From positions 99,810 to 104,948 of the forward strand of contig PAUV01000002.1 of the NCBI GenBank assembly GCA_002712845.1: DNA of 5,139 nucleotides, in the 5' to 3' direction. Numbering within the stretch: the stretch's first letter is position 1; every line of letters starts with the position of its first letter. Shown piece by piece: positions 1-4,840 of the stretch. The position numbers were made by a program, and so were the translations under genes. The DNA is from Rhodopirellula sp. Lineage in GTDB: Bacteria > Planctomycetota > Planctomycetia > Pirellulales > Pirellulaceae. The notes beneath the pieces were generated by a model. That model did no database searches and was not told the DNA's origin. It saw nothing but the letters and a program-made list of their open reading frames with translations.

Positions 1-1282
1 CTTCTGCGATCAACTCCCCAGCACCGCTGCCAACAATGCCGCAACCCAGAACCCTGTCGGTCTTGGGGTCGACTAGCCACTTAGTTAGGCCATTGGTAAT
101 TCCAAGTGCTTGGGCGCGGCCACTGGCAGCCCACGGATAGATTTCAACATCAACTTCGACGCCTTCTCGTTTGGCCTCTTCCTCGGTGATTCCCGCCCAG
201 GCAATTTCTGGATCGGTGAAGACGACGGCAGGGATCGCAGCCTTGTCGAATGCCACATTTTTACCTGCAACAACTTCAGCAGCGATGCGGCCCTCATGGG
301 TCGCCTTGTGGGCGAGCATTGGATCGCCAGCGATGTCACCAATCGCGAGAATATGCGGATCGGCTGTCTTCTGCTGCTCGTCACAGACGACAAAGCCTCG
401 GTCGTTGACCACGACCTTGGTGTTTTCTAGTCCAATCCCCCGTGTTACCGGACTGCGACCGATACTGACGAGGACTCGATCGTATTGCTCGTGCCCGAAC
501 TTGTTCGGCCCCTCGAACGTGACTTCGATCTTGTCGCCCACTTCTGTCAGGGATCCAACCTTGGTGTTCAGGAATACACGTCCCTCACAAAGCTTGTCAA
601 TCTGTTTGGCCAGAGGCTTGACGAGGTCGCGGTCGGCACCCGGCAGAAGACCGTCCATCAATTCGACGACGCTGACCTTCGAGCCCAATTGAGCATAAAC
701 ACTGCCCATTTCCAGACCGATATAACCACCCCCGACCACCAACAGATTCTCTGGAATGTCTTCCAAAGCAAGGGCCCCGGTGCTGTCCATCACCCGGTCG
801 CTATTGATTCGGAATGAAGGAGGCATCGCTGGGACGCTACCGGTCGCGAGGATGCAAGTATCAAAGGTAAGTGTTCCACCGTCCGGAATCGATTCGTGAT
901 CGCCTTCTAGTTTCAGAGTAGTCGAGTCAACGAAACTTCCGCGTGCCTGAATGACCGTGACGTTGCGACGCTTGGCAAGTTGTCCCAGCCCTCCTGTCAG
1001 GTTCGAAATCACTTTGTTCTTTCGAGCACGCACCTTATCGATATCGATTTTCGGACTCTCGTCATAAACAACGCCCCATTCTTCACGCAGCTCTTCAACT
1101 TCACTGATGACCTTGGCAACGTGTAGTAGTGCTTTGCTCGGTATACATCCTCTCAGGAGGCATGTGCCGCCGAGTCGCGGTTCGGCTTCAACAATGGTGA
1201 CATCCAGACCTTCGTCTGCTGCCAGGAACGCTGCCGCGTAACCGCCGGGACCACCACCAAGGACAACAACTGGAGCATGCAT
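1..1282 (-). CDS. lpdA: Dihydrolipoyl dehydrogenase (E3), C-terminus cut off by window edge
   Basis: This flavoprotein reoxidises the dihydrolipoyl group of 2-oxoacid dehydrogenase complexes or the glycine cleavage system and passes the electrons to NAD+ in the cytoplasm. Read on the minus strand, 427 codons are present. The N-terminal FAD-binding motif is GGGPGG (residues 9-14). The redox-active disulfide is Cys41/Cys46 in [13 protein letters not shown]. The NAD-binding motif is VVGGGYIG (182-189), and the second FAD motif is AIGD (313-316), followed by a start of the dimerisation domain. Family members are about 460-475 residues, so roughly 40 residues are missing, including the expected His-Glu pair of the HxHPTxxE motif. 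The ATG at 1282 is the only usable start: an in-frame TAA lies 12 nt upstream and AAGG precedes it. The partner complex cannot be told, because no E1 or E2 gene is in view. Other flavoprotein disulfide reductases (mercuric or glutathione reductase) are less likely given the motifs. Confidence 0.95.
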   Translation of the reverse strand, partial: MHAPVVVLGGGPGGYAAAFLAADEGLDVTIVEAEPRLGGTCLLRGCIPSKALLHVAKVISEVEELREEWGVVYDESPKIDIDKVRARKNKVISNLTGGLGQLAKRRNVTVIQARGSFVDSTTLKLEGDHESIPDGGTLTFDTCILATGSVPAMPPSFRINSDRVMDSTGALALEDIPENLLVVGGGYIGLEMGSVYAQLGSKVSVVELMDGLLPGADRDLVKPLAKQIDKLCEGRVFLNTKVGSLTEVGDKIEVTFEGPNKFGHEQYDRVLVSIGRSPVTRGIGLENTKVVVNDRGFVVCDEQQKTADPHILAIGDIAGDPMLAHKATHEGRIAAEVVAGKNVAFDKAAIPAVVFTDPEIAWAGITEEEAKREGVEVDVEIYPWAASGRAQALGITNGLTKWLVDPKTDRVLGCGIVGSGAGELIAE

Positions 1283-1610
1283 GAGCGAGGCTTACCTTGC
1301 AAATTTGGATAGAGGATGCATGAACTGGGAGTCCAGCGATCTTTGGCCGTCATCCCAGAGATAACGAACTTGGCTCACCATCGCGATCTCGAAATCTGTG
1401 GCAGGAAACCACCAGTCCTTCGCGTCAGCAGAAAAGCGAAACGACCCTCGCCGCAGTCAATGACATTGCGGATCACGCCTCTTTAAGAAAAGACGACCCT
1501 GATGATCATGTGACCCGATTCGAGTGATCGCTGTCAGCCATGCTCGATTCAACGGCGTTTGCGACCACACTGATCGGCAAACGCATCTTCGATTTAATAT
1601 AACCTGTCGA
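1283..1610. other. Spacer between rpsD and lpdA (328 bp), no gene seen
   Basis: No convincing reading frame was found on either strand; the open frames here are extensions of shadows of the neighbouring genes. The stretch should contain the end of the rpsD transcript and the promoter of lpdA, both on the minus strand. It holds an 8-bp GC-rich hairpin just after rpsD and a pair of related direct repeats: AGAAAAG plus ACGACCCT, contiguous at 1486-1500 and split by CGAA at 1430-1448. It also holds a 6-bp inverted repeat, CTGGGA at 1325-1330 with TCCCAG at 1353-1358, in the lpdA leader. No confident promoter boxes were recognised. Confidence 0.6.
1555..1584 (-). terminator. Hairpin 3' of rpsD, possible terminator without U-tract
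   Basis: GCGTTTGC (1555-1562) and GCAAACGC (1577-1584) form a perfect 8-bp stem around a 14-nt loop. It begins 26 nt past the rpsD stop on the minus strand, where a transcript end is expected. There is no run of T after it on the minus strand, so it is not a classic intrinsic terminator. It may instead protect the 3' end of the mRNA or mark a Rho-dependent end. Confidence 0.35.
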
Positions 1611-2219
1611 CTAGCGAGACAGGAATTCGACCACGCTGTTCGCGTCCACTGGCAAGCTGATATCGCTTGGTCCAGGCAGACCCAAGACGGTCGCTTTCAG
1701 GTTCTCACTGTCAAAAGTCACCCAATCAAGGGCGTCAGGTGCTGCGTTTGCGATGACACCCCGATAGAGGTTTTTGAGGTTTTCGCGACCGCGAACCTCA
1801 ATGATGTCGCCGGGACGCAGAAGATAATTGGGCTTCGTGACTTTGGTGCCGTTGACCAGAAAGTGGCCGTGGGTAATCCCCTGACGAGCTTGTGGGCGTG
1901 TTTTGGTCAGTCCAACGCGGCGAACCACGTTGTCCAGTCGTCGCTCGCACATCAACAGCAGCAATTCACCTGTGTTGCCCGGTTTGCGGCCAACAGCATC
2001 GAAATAACGTCGTAACTGACGCTCACCAAGACCGTAATAGTGCTTGATCTTCTGCTTTTCCATCAACGCCAAGCCGTAGTTGCTGGGGCGACGGCCACGG
2101 ACGTGCATTCCCGGTGGCTGTGGGCGACGGTCCAGTGCACGAGCGGCACCCGCTGTCTCGTAAATCAGGGTACCGAGTCGACGATTGATACGAGCTTTTG
2201 GGCCAGTGTAACGGGCCAT
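1611..2219 (-). CDS. rpsD: 30S ribosomal protein S4
   Basis: This is a primary 16S rRNA-binding protein that nucleates assembly of the 30S body and contributes to decoding accuracy. The 202 residues match the usual length of about 200-210. The N-terminal part carries the S4 signature region, with PPGMHVRGRRPSNYGL at 35-50 followed by EKQKIKHYYGLGERQLRRYF (54-73). The S4 RNA-binding domain begins near ERRLDNVVRR (92-101) and runs through TRPQARQGITHGHFLVNG (107-124) to about residue 155. The only cysteine is Cys91, so this is the zinc-free form lacking the N-terminal four-cysteine knuckle. AGAAAGG (2227-2233) sits 7 nt before the ATG, and an in-frame TAG lies 13-15 nt upstream, fixing the start. 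The gene stands alone here, not beside rpsM, rpsK and rpoA as in many bacteria. Its leader is rich in inverted repeats (see 2235-2363); S4 is a known autoregulator in other phyla. Confidence 0.98.
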   Translation of the reverse strand: MARYTGPKARINRRLGTLIYETAGAARALDRRPQPPGMHVRGRRPSNYGLALMEKQKIKHYYGLGERQLRRYFDAVGRKPGNTGELLLLMCERRLDNVVRRVGLTKTRPQARQGITHGHFLVNGTKVTKPNYLLRPGDIIEVRGRENLKNLYRGVIANAAPDALDWVTFDSENLKATVLGLPGPSDISLPVDANSVVEFLSR

Positions 2220-2234
2220 GGGCTTGCCTTTCTA

Positions 2235-2289
2235 CGTCACGCATGACGCTGTTGGAGGGTGTGCGAAGCAGGATATTCGCCTGCTCGCA
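2235..2289 (-). promoter_or_regulatory. Two leader hairpins directly before rpsD Shine-Dalgarno
   Basis: CGTCA (2235-2239) pairs with TGACG (2244-2248) around a 4-nt loop, ending 1 nt from the AGAAAGG ribosome-binding site. Next to it, TGCG plus AGCAGG (2262-2265, 2267-2272) pairs with CCTGCT plus CGCA (2280-2285, 2286-2289), giving 10 bp interrupted by one bulged base, with a 7-nt loop. Being in the 5' leader of a gene whose product autoregulates in other bacteria, they are candidates for a translational control element. This role is inference; only the pairing is seen. Confidence 0.4.
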
Positions 2290-2340
2290 GGATGCGATCC
2301 ATGCTCTCAGTACGCTGATAAACAGCTGTCCGAAATGAGC

Positions 2341-2363
2341 ATGGCCTCGACAATCGAGGCCAT
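2341..2363 (-). promoter_or_regulatory. Perfect 10-bp stem with 3-nt loop upstream of rpsD
   Basis: ATGGCCTCGA (2341-2350) and TCGAGGCCAT (2354-2363) are exact inverted repeats separated by CAA (TTG in the minus-strand transcript). This is the strongest local hairpin in the window. It lies 122 nt before the rpsD start. Neither side carries a T-tract, so an intrinsic terminator is unlikely. It could be part of the rpsD mRNA leader or a DNA operator for a dimeric protein. Confidence 0.45.
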
Positions 2364-2373
2364 CTGGTCGCAT

Positions 2374-2390
2374 GCTGGATTTCTTTCAGC
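2374..2390. repeat. Short inverted repeat (6 bp, one G-U)
   Basis: GCTGGA (2374-2379) can pair with TTCAGC (2385-2390) as plus-strand RNA around TTTCT. It is a minor hairpin beside the 10-bp stem at 2341-2363. On its own it could easily be chance. Confidence 0.25.
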
Positions 2391-2536
2391 CCGCAAGTGT
2401 CGCTGGAAAGAATGATTTTGGCAAGAGGAAGCGGGCCGAGAACGTCCGTTTGATCCCGAAAAAAACGACACTCAGTCCGGTAGGGATGCCCAAACACTGC
2501 TGCGTCCGTTCCCCTGTTTGATCTCCTTTCTGCTGA

Positions 2537-2564
2537 ACCTTGGTTCGACTACCTTGGTTTGACC
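2537..2564. repeat. Two tandem 14-bp imperfect repeats
   Basis: ACCTTGGTTCGACT (2537-2550) is followed at once by ACCTTGGTTTGACC (2551-2564), which differs at two positions. The pair lies 6 bp before the 18-bp array and suggests that the whole stretch grew by local slippage or duplication. Confidence 0.6.
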
Positions 2565-2570
2565 GACGTG

Positions 2571-2648
2571 GGCCGGTTGGTTGCTGGGGGCCGGTTGGTT
2601 GCTGGGGGTCAGTTGGTTGCTGGGGGTCGGTTGGTTGCTGGGGGTCGG
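2571..2648. repeat. 18-bp G-rich tandem repeat, four full copies plus partial fifth
   Basis: Units start at 2571, 2589, 2607 and 2625. The first two are identical (GGCCGGTTGGTTGCTGGG), the third begins GGTCAG and the fourth GGTCGG. A partial fifth copy (GGTCGG) begins at 2643 and decays. Each unit junction makes a run of five G on the plus strand (2586-2590, 2604-2608, 2622-2626, 2640-2644), with GG doublets between. The period is a multiple of three, so frames stay open on both strands: TPSNQP-type hexapeptides on the minus strand, GCW-type on the plus. The array lies about 240 bp before the kinase start and about 350 bp before rpsD. It is a minisatellite-like array and not CRISPR, as there are no spacers. 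Confidence 0.9.
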
Positions 2649-2688
2649 TGTCCTGCGGGTTGGCGTCTCGACCAGTAGCAGATCAATG

Positions 2689-2799
2689 GCAGGGGATCGT
2701 CGTCCTGCAAGGGCCCGTTTTCGGCTGGGACCCCTGCCGGCTGAAACCGATTGCAACCGTAAGGCCTAGCAACTGCGACACTTTGTCGGGACCTGTTGC
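2689..2799 (+). promoter_or_regulatory. Run of three possible hairpins upstream of kinase gene
   Basis: GCAGG (2689-2693) can pair with CCTGC (2704-2708). TTTCGGCTGG (2719-2728) can pair with CCGGCTGAAA (2737-2746) as RNA, giving 10 bp with two G-U pairs and an 8-nt loop. GCAAC plus CGAC (2769-2773, 2776-2779) can pair with GTCG plus GTTGC (2785-2788, 2795-2799) with an internal loop. They could form a leader or small RNA on either strand, but GC-rich DNA often gives such pairings by chance. Confidence 0.25.
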
Positions 2800-2845
2800 C
2801 CCATGCCGTGCCCGCAAACAAACTGCGTCGCAGCAACCTGATGCC

Positions 2846-2881
2846 AAACAAAATTTAAAAATCCTCACAATCCACAGGTGA
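2846..2881 (+). promoter_or_regulatory. AT-rich box and Shine-Dalgarno of kinase gene
   Basis: A 17-bp block with a single C (2846-2862, containing AAATTTAAAA) stands out in GC-rich surroundings and may include a -10-like element; no -35 box was recognised. AGGTGA (2876-2881) is the ribosome-binding site. It sits 6 nt before the ATG at 2888 but directly abuts the TTG at 2882, so it decides the start in favour of the ATG. Confidence 0.45.
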
Positions 2882-2887
2882 TTGATA

Positions 2888-3880
2888 ATGGCTGACATAG
2901 ACGTTTACGGAGTTGGTAATGCCCTGGTCGATATTCAGGCGCAAGTCGCCGATCAGATTTTGGAAGAGCTGAAAATCGAAAAGGGCGTGATGACCCTGGT
3001 CGACCAGGAGCAGCAGGCGGGTGTGCTTGGCAAGCTTGGCAGCTCCCCTCTGCACCGTTGTGCCGGCGGTTCTGCCGCCAACACGATCGTGGCGTTGGCT
3101 GACTTGGGTGGTTCTGCTGCCTATGTCGGTAAGGTCGGCGATGATGAGATCGGGTCGTTTTTCCTGAGTGACATGCGAGAACTAGGCATCGGAATCGATG
3201 TCACACCGGCCAGCAGCAGCACCGGAACTTGCGCCGTCCTGATCACGGATGATGCACAGCGAACGATGCTGACGCACTTGGGTGCATCCGCAACGCTTAC
3301 AGAAGATGATATCGAGCAGGCGATTGTTGAATCCTCAAAATATGTTTATGTCGAAGGTTACTTGCTGACCGGTGAAACCACGAAGGCAGCAGCGTATCGA
3401 GCGATGGACCTCGCCAAAAAAGCTGGTGTCAAAGTTGCCTTGACGGCGTCTGATCCCTTTCTCGTGAATATGATTCGTGATGAAATCTGGGACCTTGTTC
3501 GCGGGCCAGTCGATTTATTCTTTTGCAATGAAGAAGAAGCGAAAAGTCTGACCAACGAGACGGATCCCATTCAGTGTGCTGCAAGAATTCACGAGCATGC
3601 TGAGAACGTGGCGCTCACGCTCGGGGATAAAGGTTCGCTTATCATGCATGGTGGCGAAGCCTTTCCGATTGAGGGAGCCTCGGTAAAAGCCATCGACACC
3701 ACTGGTGCCGGTGATATGTATGCCGGTGCACTTCTGTATGGCATTACCAATGGAATGGGGTGGCAACAGGCAGGACATCTCGCATCCCATGCCGCAGCCA
3801 GAATTGTTTCTCAAATGGGGGCCCGTTTGGAACACAAATTTACCGCCCAAGAAGTTGCCGATTTTGCCAATATGAGTTGA
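2888..3880 (+). CDS. PfkB-family kinase, adenosine kinase-like
   Basis: This is a ribokinase-fold, cytoplasmic enzyme that transfers phosphate from ATP to a sugar or nucleoside hydroxyl. The protein has 330 residues, usual for the family. The N-terminal VGNALVDI (9-16) and the substrate-side GGSAANT (60-66) with [12 protein letters not shown] (78-89) form the first PfkB signature. The second signature, DTTGAGD (270-276), gives the anion hole and the catalytic base Asp276. The GNALVD start and overall layout are those of the adenosine-kinase-type branch, so phosphorylation of adenosine or a related nucleoside is likely. Fructokinase or ribokinase activity cannot be excluded from sequence alone. 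The ATG at 2888 is preferred over the TTG at 2882 because AGGTGA lies 6 nt before it. The gene is divergent from rpsD and 301 bp from the OsmC gene, so it is probably transcribed alone. Confidence 0.92.
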   Translation: MADIDVYGVGNALVDIQAQVADQILEELKIEKGVMTLVDQEQQAGVLGKLGSSPLHRCAGGSAANTIVALADLGGSAAYVGKVGDDEIGSFFLSDMRELGIGIDVTPASSSTGTCAVLITDDAQRTMLTHLGASATLTEDDIEQAIVESSKYVYVEGYLLTGETTKAAAYRAMDLAKKAGVKVALTASDPFLVNMIRDEIWDLVRGPVDLFFCNEEEAKSLTNETDPIQCAARIHEHAENVALTLGDKGSLIMHGGEAFPIEGASVKAIDTTGAGDMYAGALLYGITNGMGWQQAGHLASHAAARIVSQMGARLEHKFTAQEVADFANMS

Positions 3881-3896
3881 AGTGCTCATTCTTTCA

Positions 3897-3959
3897 TTAG
3901 TCAAATGAATGCCGTTTCGGCCACTTTCCGTTACGAAAACACATGCGTGCTTTGACTAA
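3897..3959 (+). terminator. Nested inverted repeats 3' of kinase gene
   Basis: TTAGTCAAA (3897-3905) and TTTGACTAA (3951-3959) are exact 9-bp inverted repeats 45 nt apart. Between them GCCG-TTT-CGGC (3911-3921) forms a small hairpin, and TTT/CG with CG/AAA (3925-3938) can form a second with one bulged C. Together they could give a three-way junction starting 16 nt after the kinase stop codon. There is no U-tract, so the terminator label is tentative. An alternative local stem is TTCATT/AATGAA (3893-3898 with 3904-3909). Confidence 0.3.
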
Positions 3960-3967
3960 CTGAGTCA
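3953..3967. repeat. 15-bp dyad, TGACT-N5-AGTCA
   Basis: TGACT (3953-3957) and AGTCA (3963-3967) are exact inverted half-sites separated by AACTG. Their spacing would suit a dimeric DNA-binding protein. The dyad overlaps the 9-bp repeat at 3951-3959, so the two pairings would compete in RNA. Confidence 0.3.
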
Positions 3968-4052
3968 TTGCAGTCGAGAGAGAGGTCGGAGAGGAGTGAC
4001 AAACTTTTTCGTACGCTTGACTCGCACTAATGCTCTGTAAATACCGATAACC

Positions 4053-4077
4053 TGTGATTACTGATGCTTTGTGATTA
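4053..4077. repeat. Two TGTGATTA direct repeats, 17 bp apart start to start
   Basis: TGTGATTA occurs at 4053-4060 and 4070-4077, about 105-130 bp upstream of the OsmC gene. Two identical 8-mers in one small spacer may be operator half-sites or chance. No regulator gene is in view. Confidence 0.3.
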
Positions 4078-4078
4078 A

Positions 4079-4127
4079 CGGTGAATCTTGCTTTCACCGG
4101 TGGTGGTTGCATTAAGCTGCAATCCAC
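4079..4127 (+). promoter_or_regulatory. Two adjacent hairpins in leader of OsmC gene
   Basis: CGGTGAA (4079-4085) pairs exactly with TTCACCG (4093-4099) around a 7-nt loop. Three nucleotides later GTGG plus TTGCA (4103-4111) pairs with TGCAA plus CCAC (4118-4122, 4124-4127), giving 9 bp with one bulged T and a 6-nt loop. They end 54 nt before the OsmC start. They could terminate the upstream transcript, although no U-tract follows, or form an mRNA leader of the OsmC gene. Confidence 0.35.
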
Positions 4128-4181
4128 AGTTCAATTAGTTCATATTTCAAGACCCCTGAATACAACCTGAGTAGGTCGCAG

Positions 4182-4601
4182 ATGGCTGTTGAAATCAATG
4201 TCGGATATACCGGGCAACTTCGTTGTGAAGCGACCCACGGTCCCAGCGGGCAAAAGCTCAGCACCGATGCTCCCACCGACAATGGGGGAAAGGGGGAGTC
4301 TTTTTCGCCAACCGATTTGGTGGCCACCGCGTTGGGTACCTGCGTGATGACTATTCTTGGTCTGGTGGCCGAACGGCATGACGTCGATTTGGAAGGGACG
4401 AAGATTCATGTGACGAAGGAAATGATCACTGAGCCGGTGCGCCGAATTGGTGCACTCCGGACGGTCGTTACGATCCCCGCAAATGCGGTGACTGACGCGG
4501 ACTTGCGAATGCGTTTGGAAACAGCAGCCAGAAAATGCCCCGTCCATCAAAGCTTGCATGCTGACATTCAGGCCCCCATCGACTTTCGTTACGAAGGCTG
4601 A
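4182..4601 (+). CDS. OsmC-family protein (thiol peroxidase-like)
   Basis: Members of this family (OsmC, Ohr, YhfA-like) are small cytoplasmic dimers; OsmC and Ohr reduce organic or inorganic peroxides through a pair of cysteines. The 139 residues match the usual length of about 135-145. The first conserved cysteine is Cys54 in SPTDLVATALGTCVMTI (42-58), at the start of the central helix. The second is Cys119 in AARKCPVHQSL (115-125). Both expected catalytic cysteines are thus present; an extra Cys15 lies in the N-terminal strand region. The start is supported by GAGTAGG (4169-4175), 6 nt before the ATG. The gene has its own 301-bp upstream spacer and is 239 bp from ftsK, so it is probably transcribed alone. 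Whether it prefers organic peroxides (Ohr-like) or belongs to the less understood YhfA-type branch cannot be decided here. Confidence 0.93.
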   Translation: MAVEINVGYTGQLRCEATHGPSGQKLSTDAPTDNGGKGESFSPTDLVATALGTCVMTILGLVAERHDVDLEGTKIHVTKEMITEPVRRIGALRTVVTIPANAVTDADLRMRLETAARKCPVHQSLHADIQAPIDFRYEG

Positions 4602-4608
4602 TCTCTTC

Positions 4609-4644
4609 CCGAGTTTCGTTGATCCATCACTTGGGGAAATTCGG
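4609..4644 (+). terminator. Hairpin just after OsmC stop, possible terminator
   Basis: CCGAGTTTC (4609-4617) can pair with GAAATTCGG (4636-4644) as RNA, giving 9 bp with one G-U pair and an 18-nt loop, starting 8 nt after the stop codon. Its position fits a transcript end, but no U-tract follows. Confidence 0.3.
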
Positions 4645-4753
4645 TTGCAACTGCCCAGTTTGAAGTTGCTGATGGCCAAGTTGCTGCGCACTTCGGCAGT
4701 GATTTGCTCGTGCCCGCTGCAGGGCCGACTTTAACGGTTGTAGCAGTTGCAAC
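4644..4753. repeat. Perfect 11-bp inverted repeat with 88-nt interior
   Basis: GTTGCAACTGC (4644-4654) and GCAGTTGCAAC (4743-4753) are exact inverted repeats. The interior has a 9-bp direct repeat AAGTTGCTG (4663-4671 and 4678-4686) and a small hairpin, GCCC (4712-4715) with GGGC (4722-4725). No protein gene is recognisable inside. The arrangement could be a folded RNA between the OsmC gene and ftsK, a remnant of a small mobile repeat, or chance. Confidence 0.5.
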
Positions 4754-4800
4754 GATTCGCATCTTCCTGCTGGCAACCGAGGACACAAATAGCCGATTTT

Positions 4801-4822
4801 TAGAGAAGTTGTAGTCTCTCTA
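4801..4822 (+). repeat. Short inverted repeat upstream of ftsK
   Basis: TAGAGA (4801-4806) and TCTCTA (4817-4822) form a perfect 6-bp stem around a 10-nt loop, ending 18 nt before the ftsK start. Its closeness to a start codon without a Shine-Dalgarno site suggests a possible role in translation, which is inference. Confidence 0.25.
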
Positions 4823-4840
4823 CTCAATTTGCGCGCATGC

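Larger units (their letters stand above)
2220..2887. other. Divergent spacer between rpsD and kinase gene (668 bp)
   Basis: This must hold the promoter and leader of rpsD (minus) and of the kinase gene (plus). The open frames inside it mostly start at TTG or GTG or overlap rpsD out of frame, and none resembles a known protein. The rpsD-proximal part (2235-2363) is rich in perfect or near-perfect hairpins. The middle (2537-2648) is repetitive and G-rich on the plus strand. The kinase-proximal part has further hairpin potential (2689-2799) and ends in an AT-rich box just before the kinase ribosome-binding site. A run of seven A at 2459-2465 (T on the minus strand) lies beside only a weak 4-bp bulged stem. 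Confidence 0.6.
3881..4181. other. Spacer between kinase and OsmC genes (301 bp), no gene seen
   Basis: No protein gene was recognised. The 5' part (3895-3967) can form a nested structure after the kinase stop. The 3' part holds a weak promoter candidate (TTGACT at 4017-4022, 15-bp gap, TAAATA at 4038-4043; the gap is shorter than ideal), two TGTGATTA direct repeats and two adjacent hairpins before the OsmC gene. No T-tract terminator is present. Confidence 0.55.

Noticed and set aside
171..692. 173-codon plus-strand frame opposite lpdA
   Set aside because: It lies antisense to the clearly conserved dihydrolipoyl dehydrogenase, has no recognisable domain and is Ser/Thr/Pro/Arg-rich as expected of a shadow.
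1153..1353. Minus-strand frame with ATG near the lpdA start
   Set aside because: It overlaps lpdA out of frame; the alternative ATG at 1278 belongs to this frame and not to the conserved flavoprotein.
1524..2015. 163-codon plus-strand frame
   Set aside because: It is mostly antisense to rpsD, which has full family identity; no domain recognised.
2023..2373. 116-codon minus-strand frame starting with ATG
   Set aside because: It overlaps the rpsD N-terminus in another frame and its upstream part covers the leader hairpins; no family resemblance.
2459..2483. Intrinsic terminator on the minus strand at the T7 tract
   Set aside because: The preceding stem is only about 4 bp with a bulge and no recognised gene ends there.
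2571..2648. CRISPR-like array
   Set aside because: Units are 18 bp and contiguous with no unique spacers, so this is a tandem repeat.
2882..2887. TTG start giving two extra residues to the kinase
   Set aside because: The Shine-Dalgarno AGGTGA directly abuts this TTG, leaving no spacing, while the ATG at 2888 has a good 6-nt gap.
3515..3904. 129-codon minus-strand frame
   Set aside because: It is antisense to the PfkB kinase including its catalytic motif; no domain of its own.
3897..3959. tRNA-like cloverleaf
   Set aside because: The nested stems are too short, with no T-loop, anticodon arm or CCA-side pattern.
4140..4691. 183-codon minus-strand frame
   Set aside because: It is antisense to the whole OsmC gene, whose two catalytic-cysteine motifs are clear.
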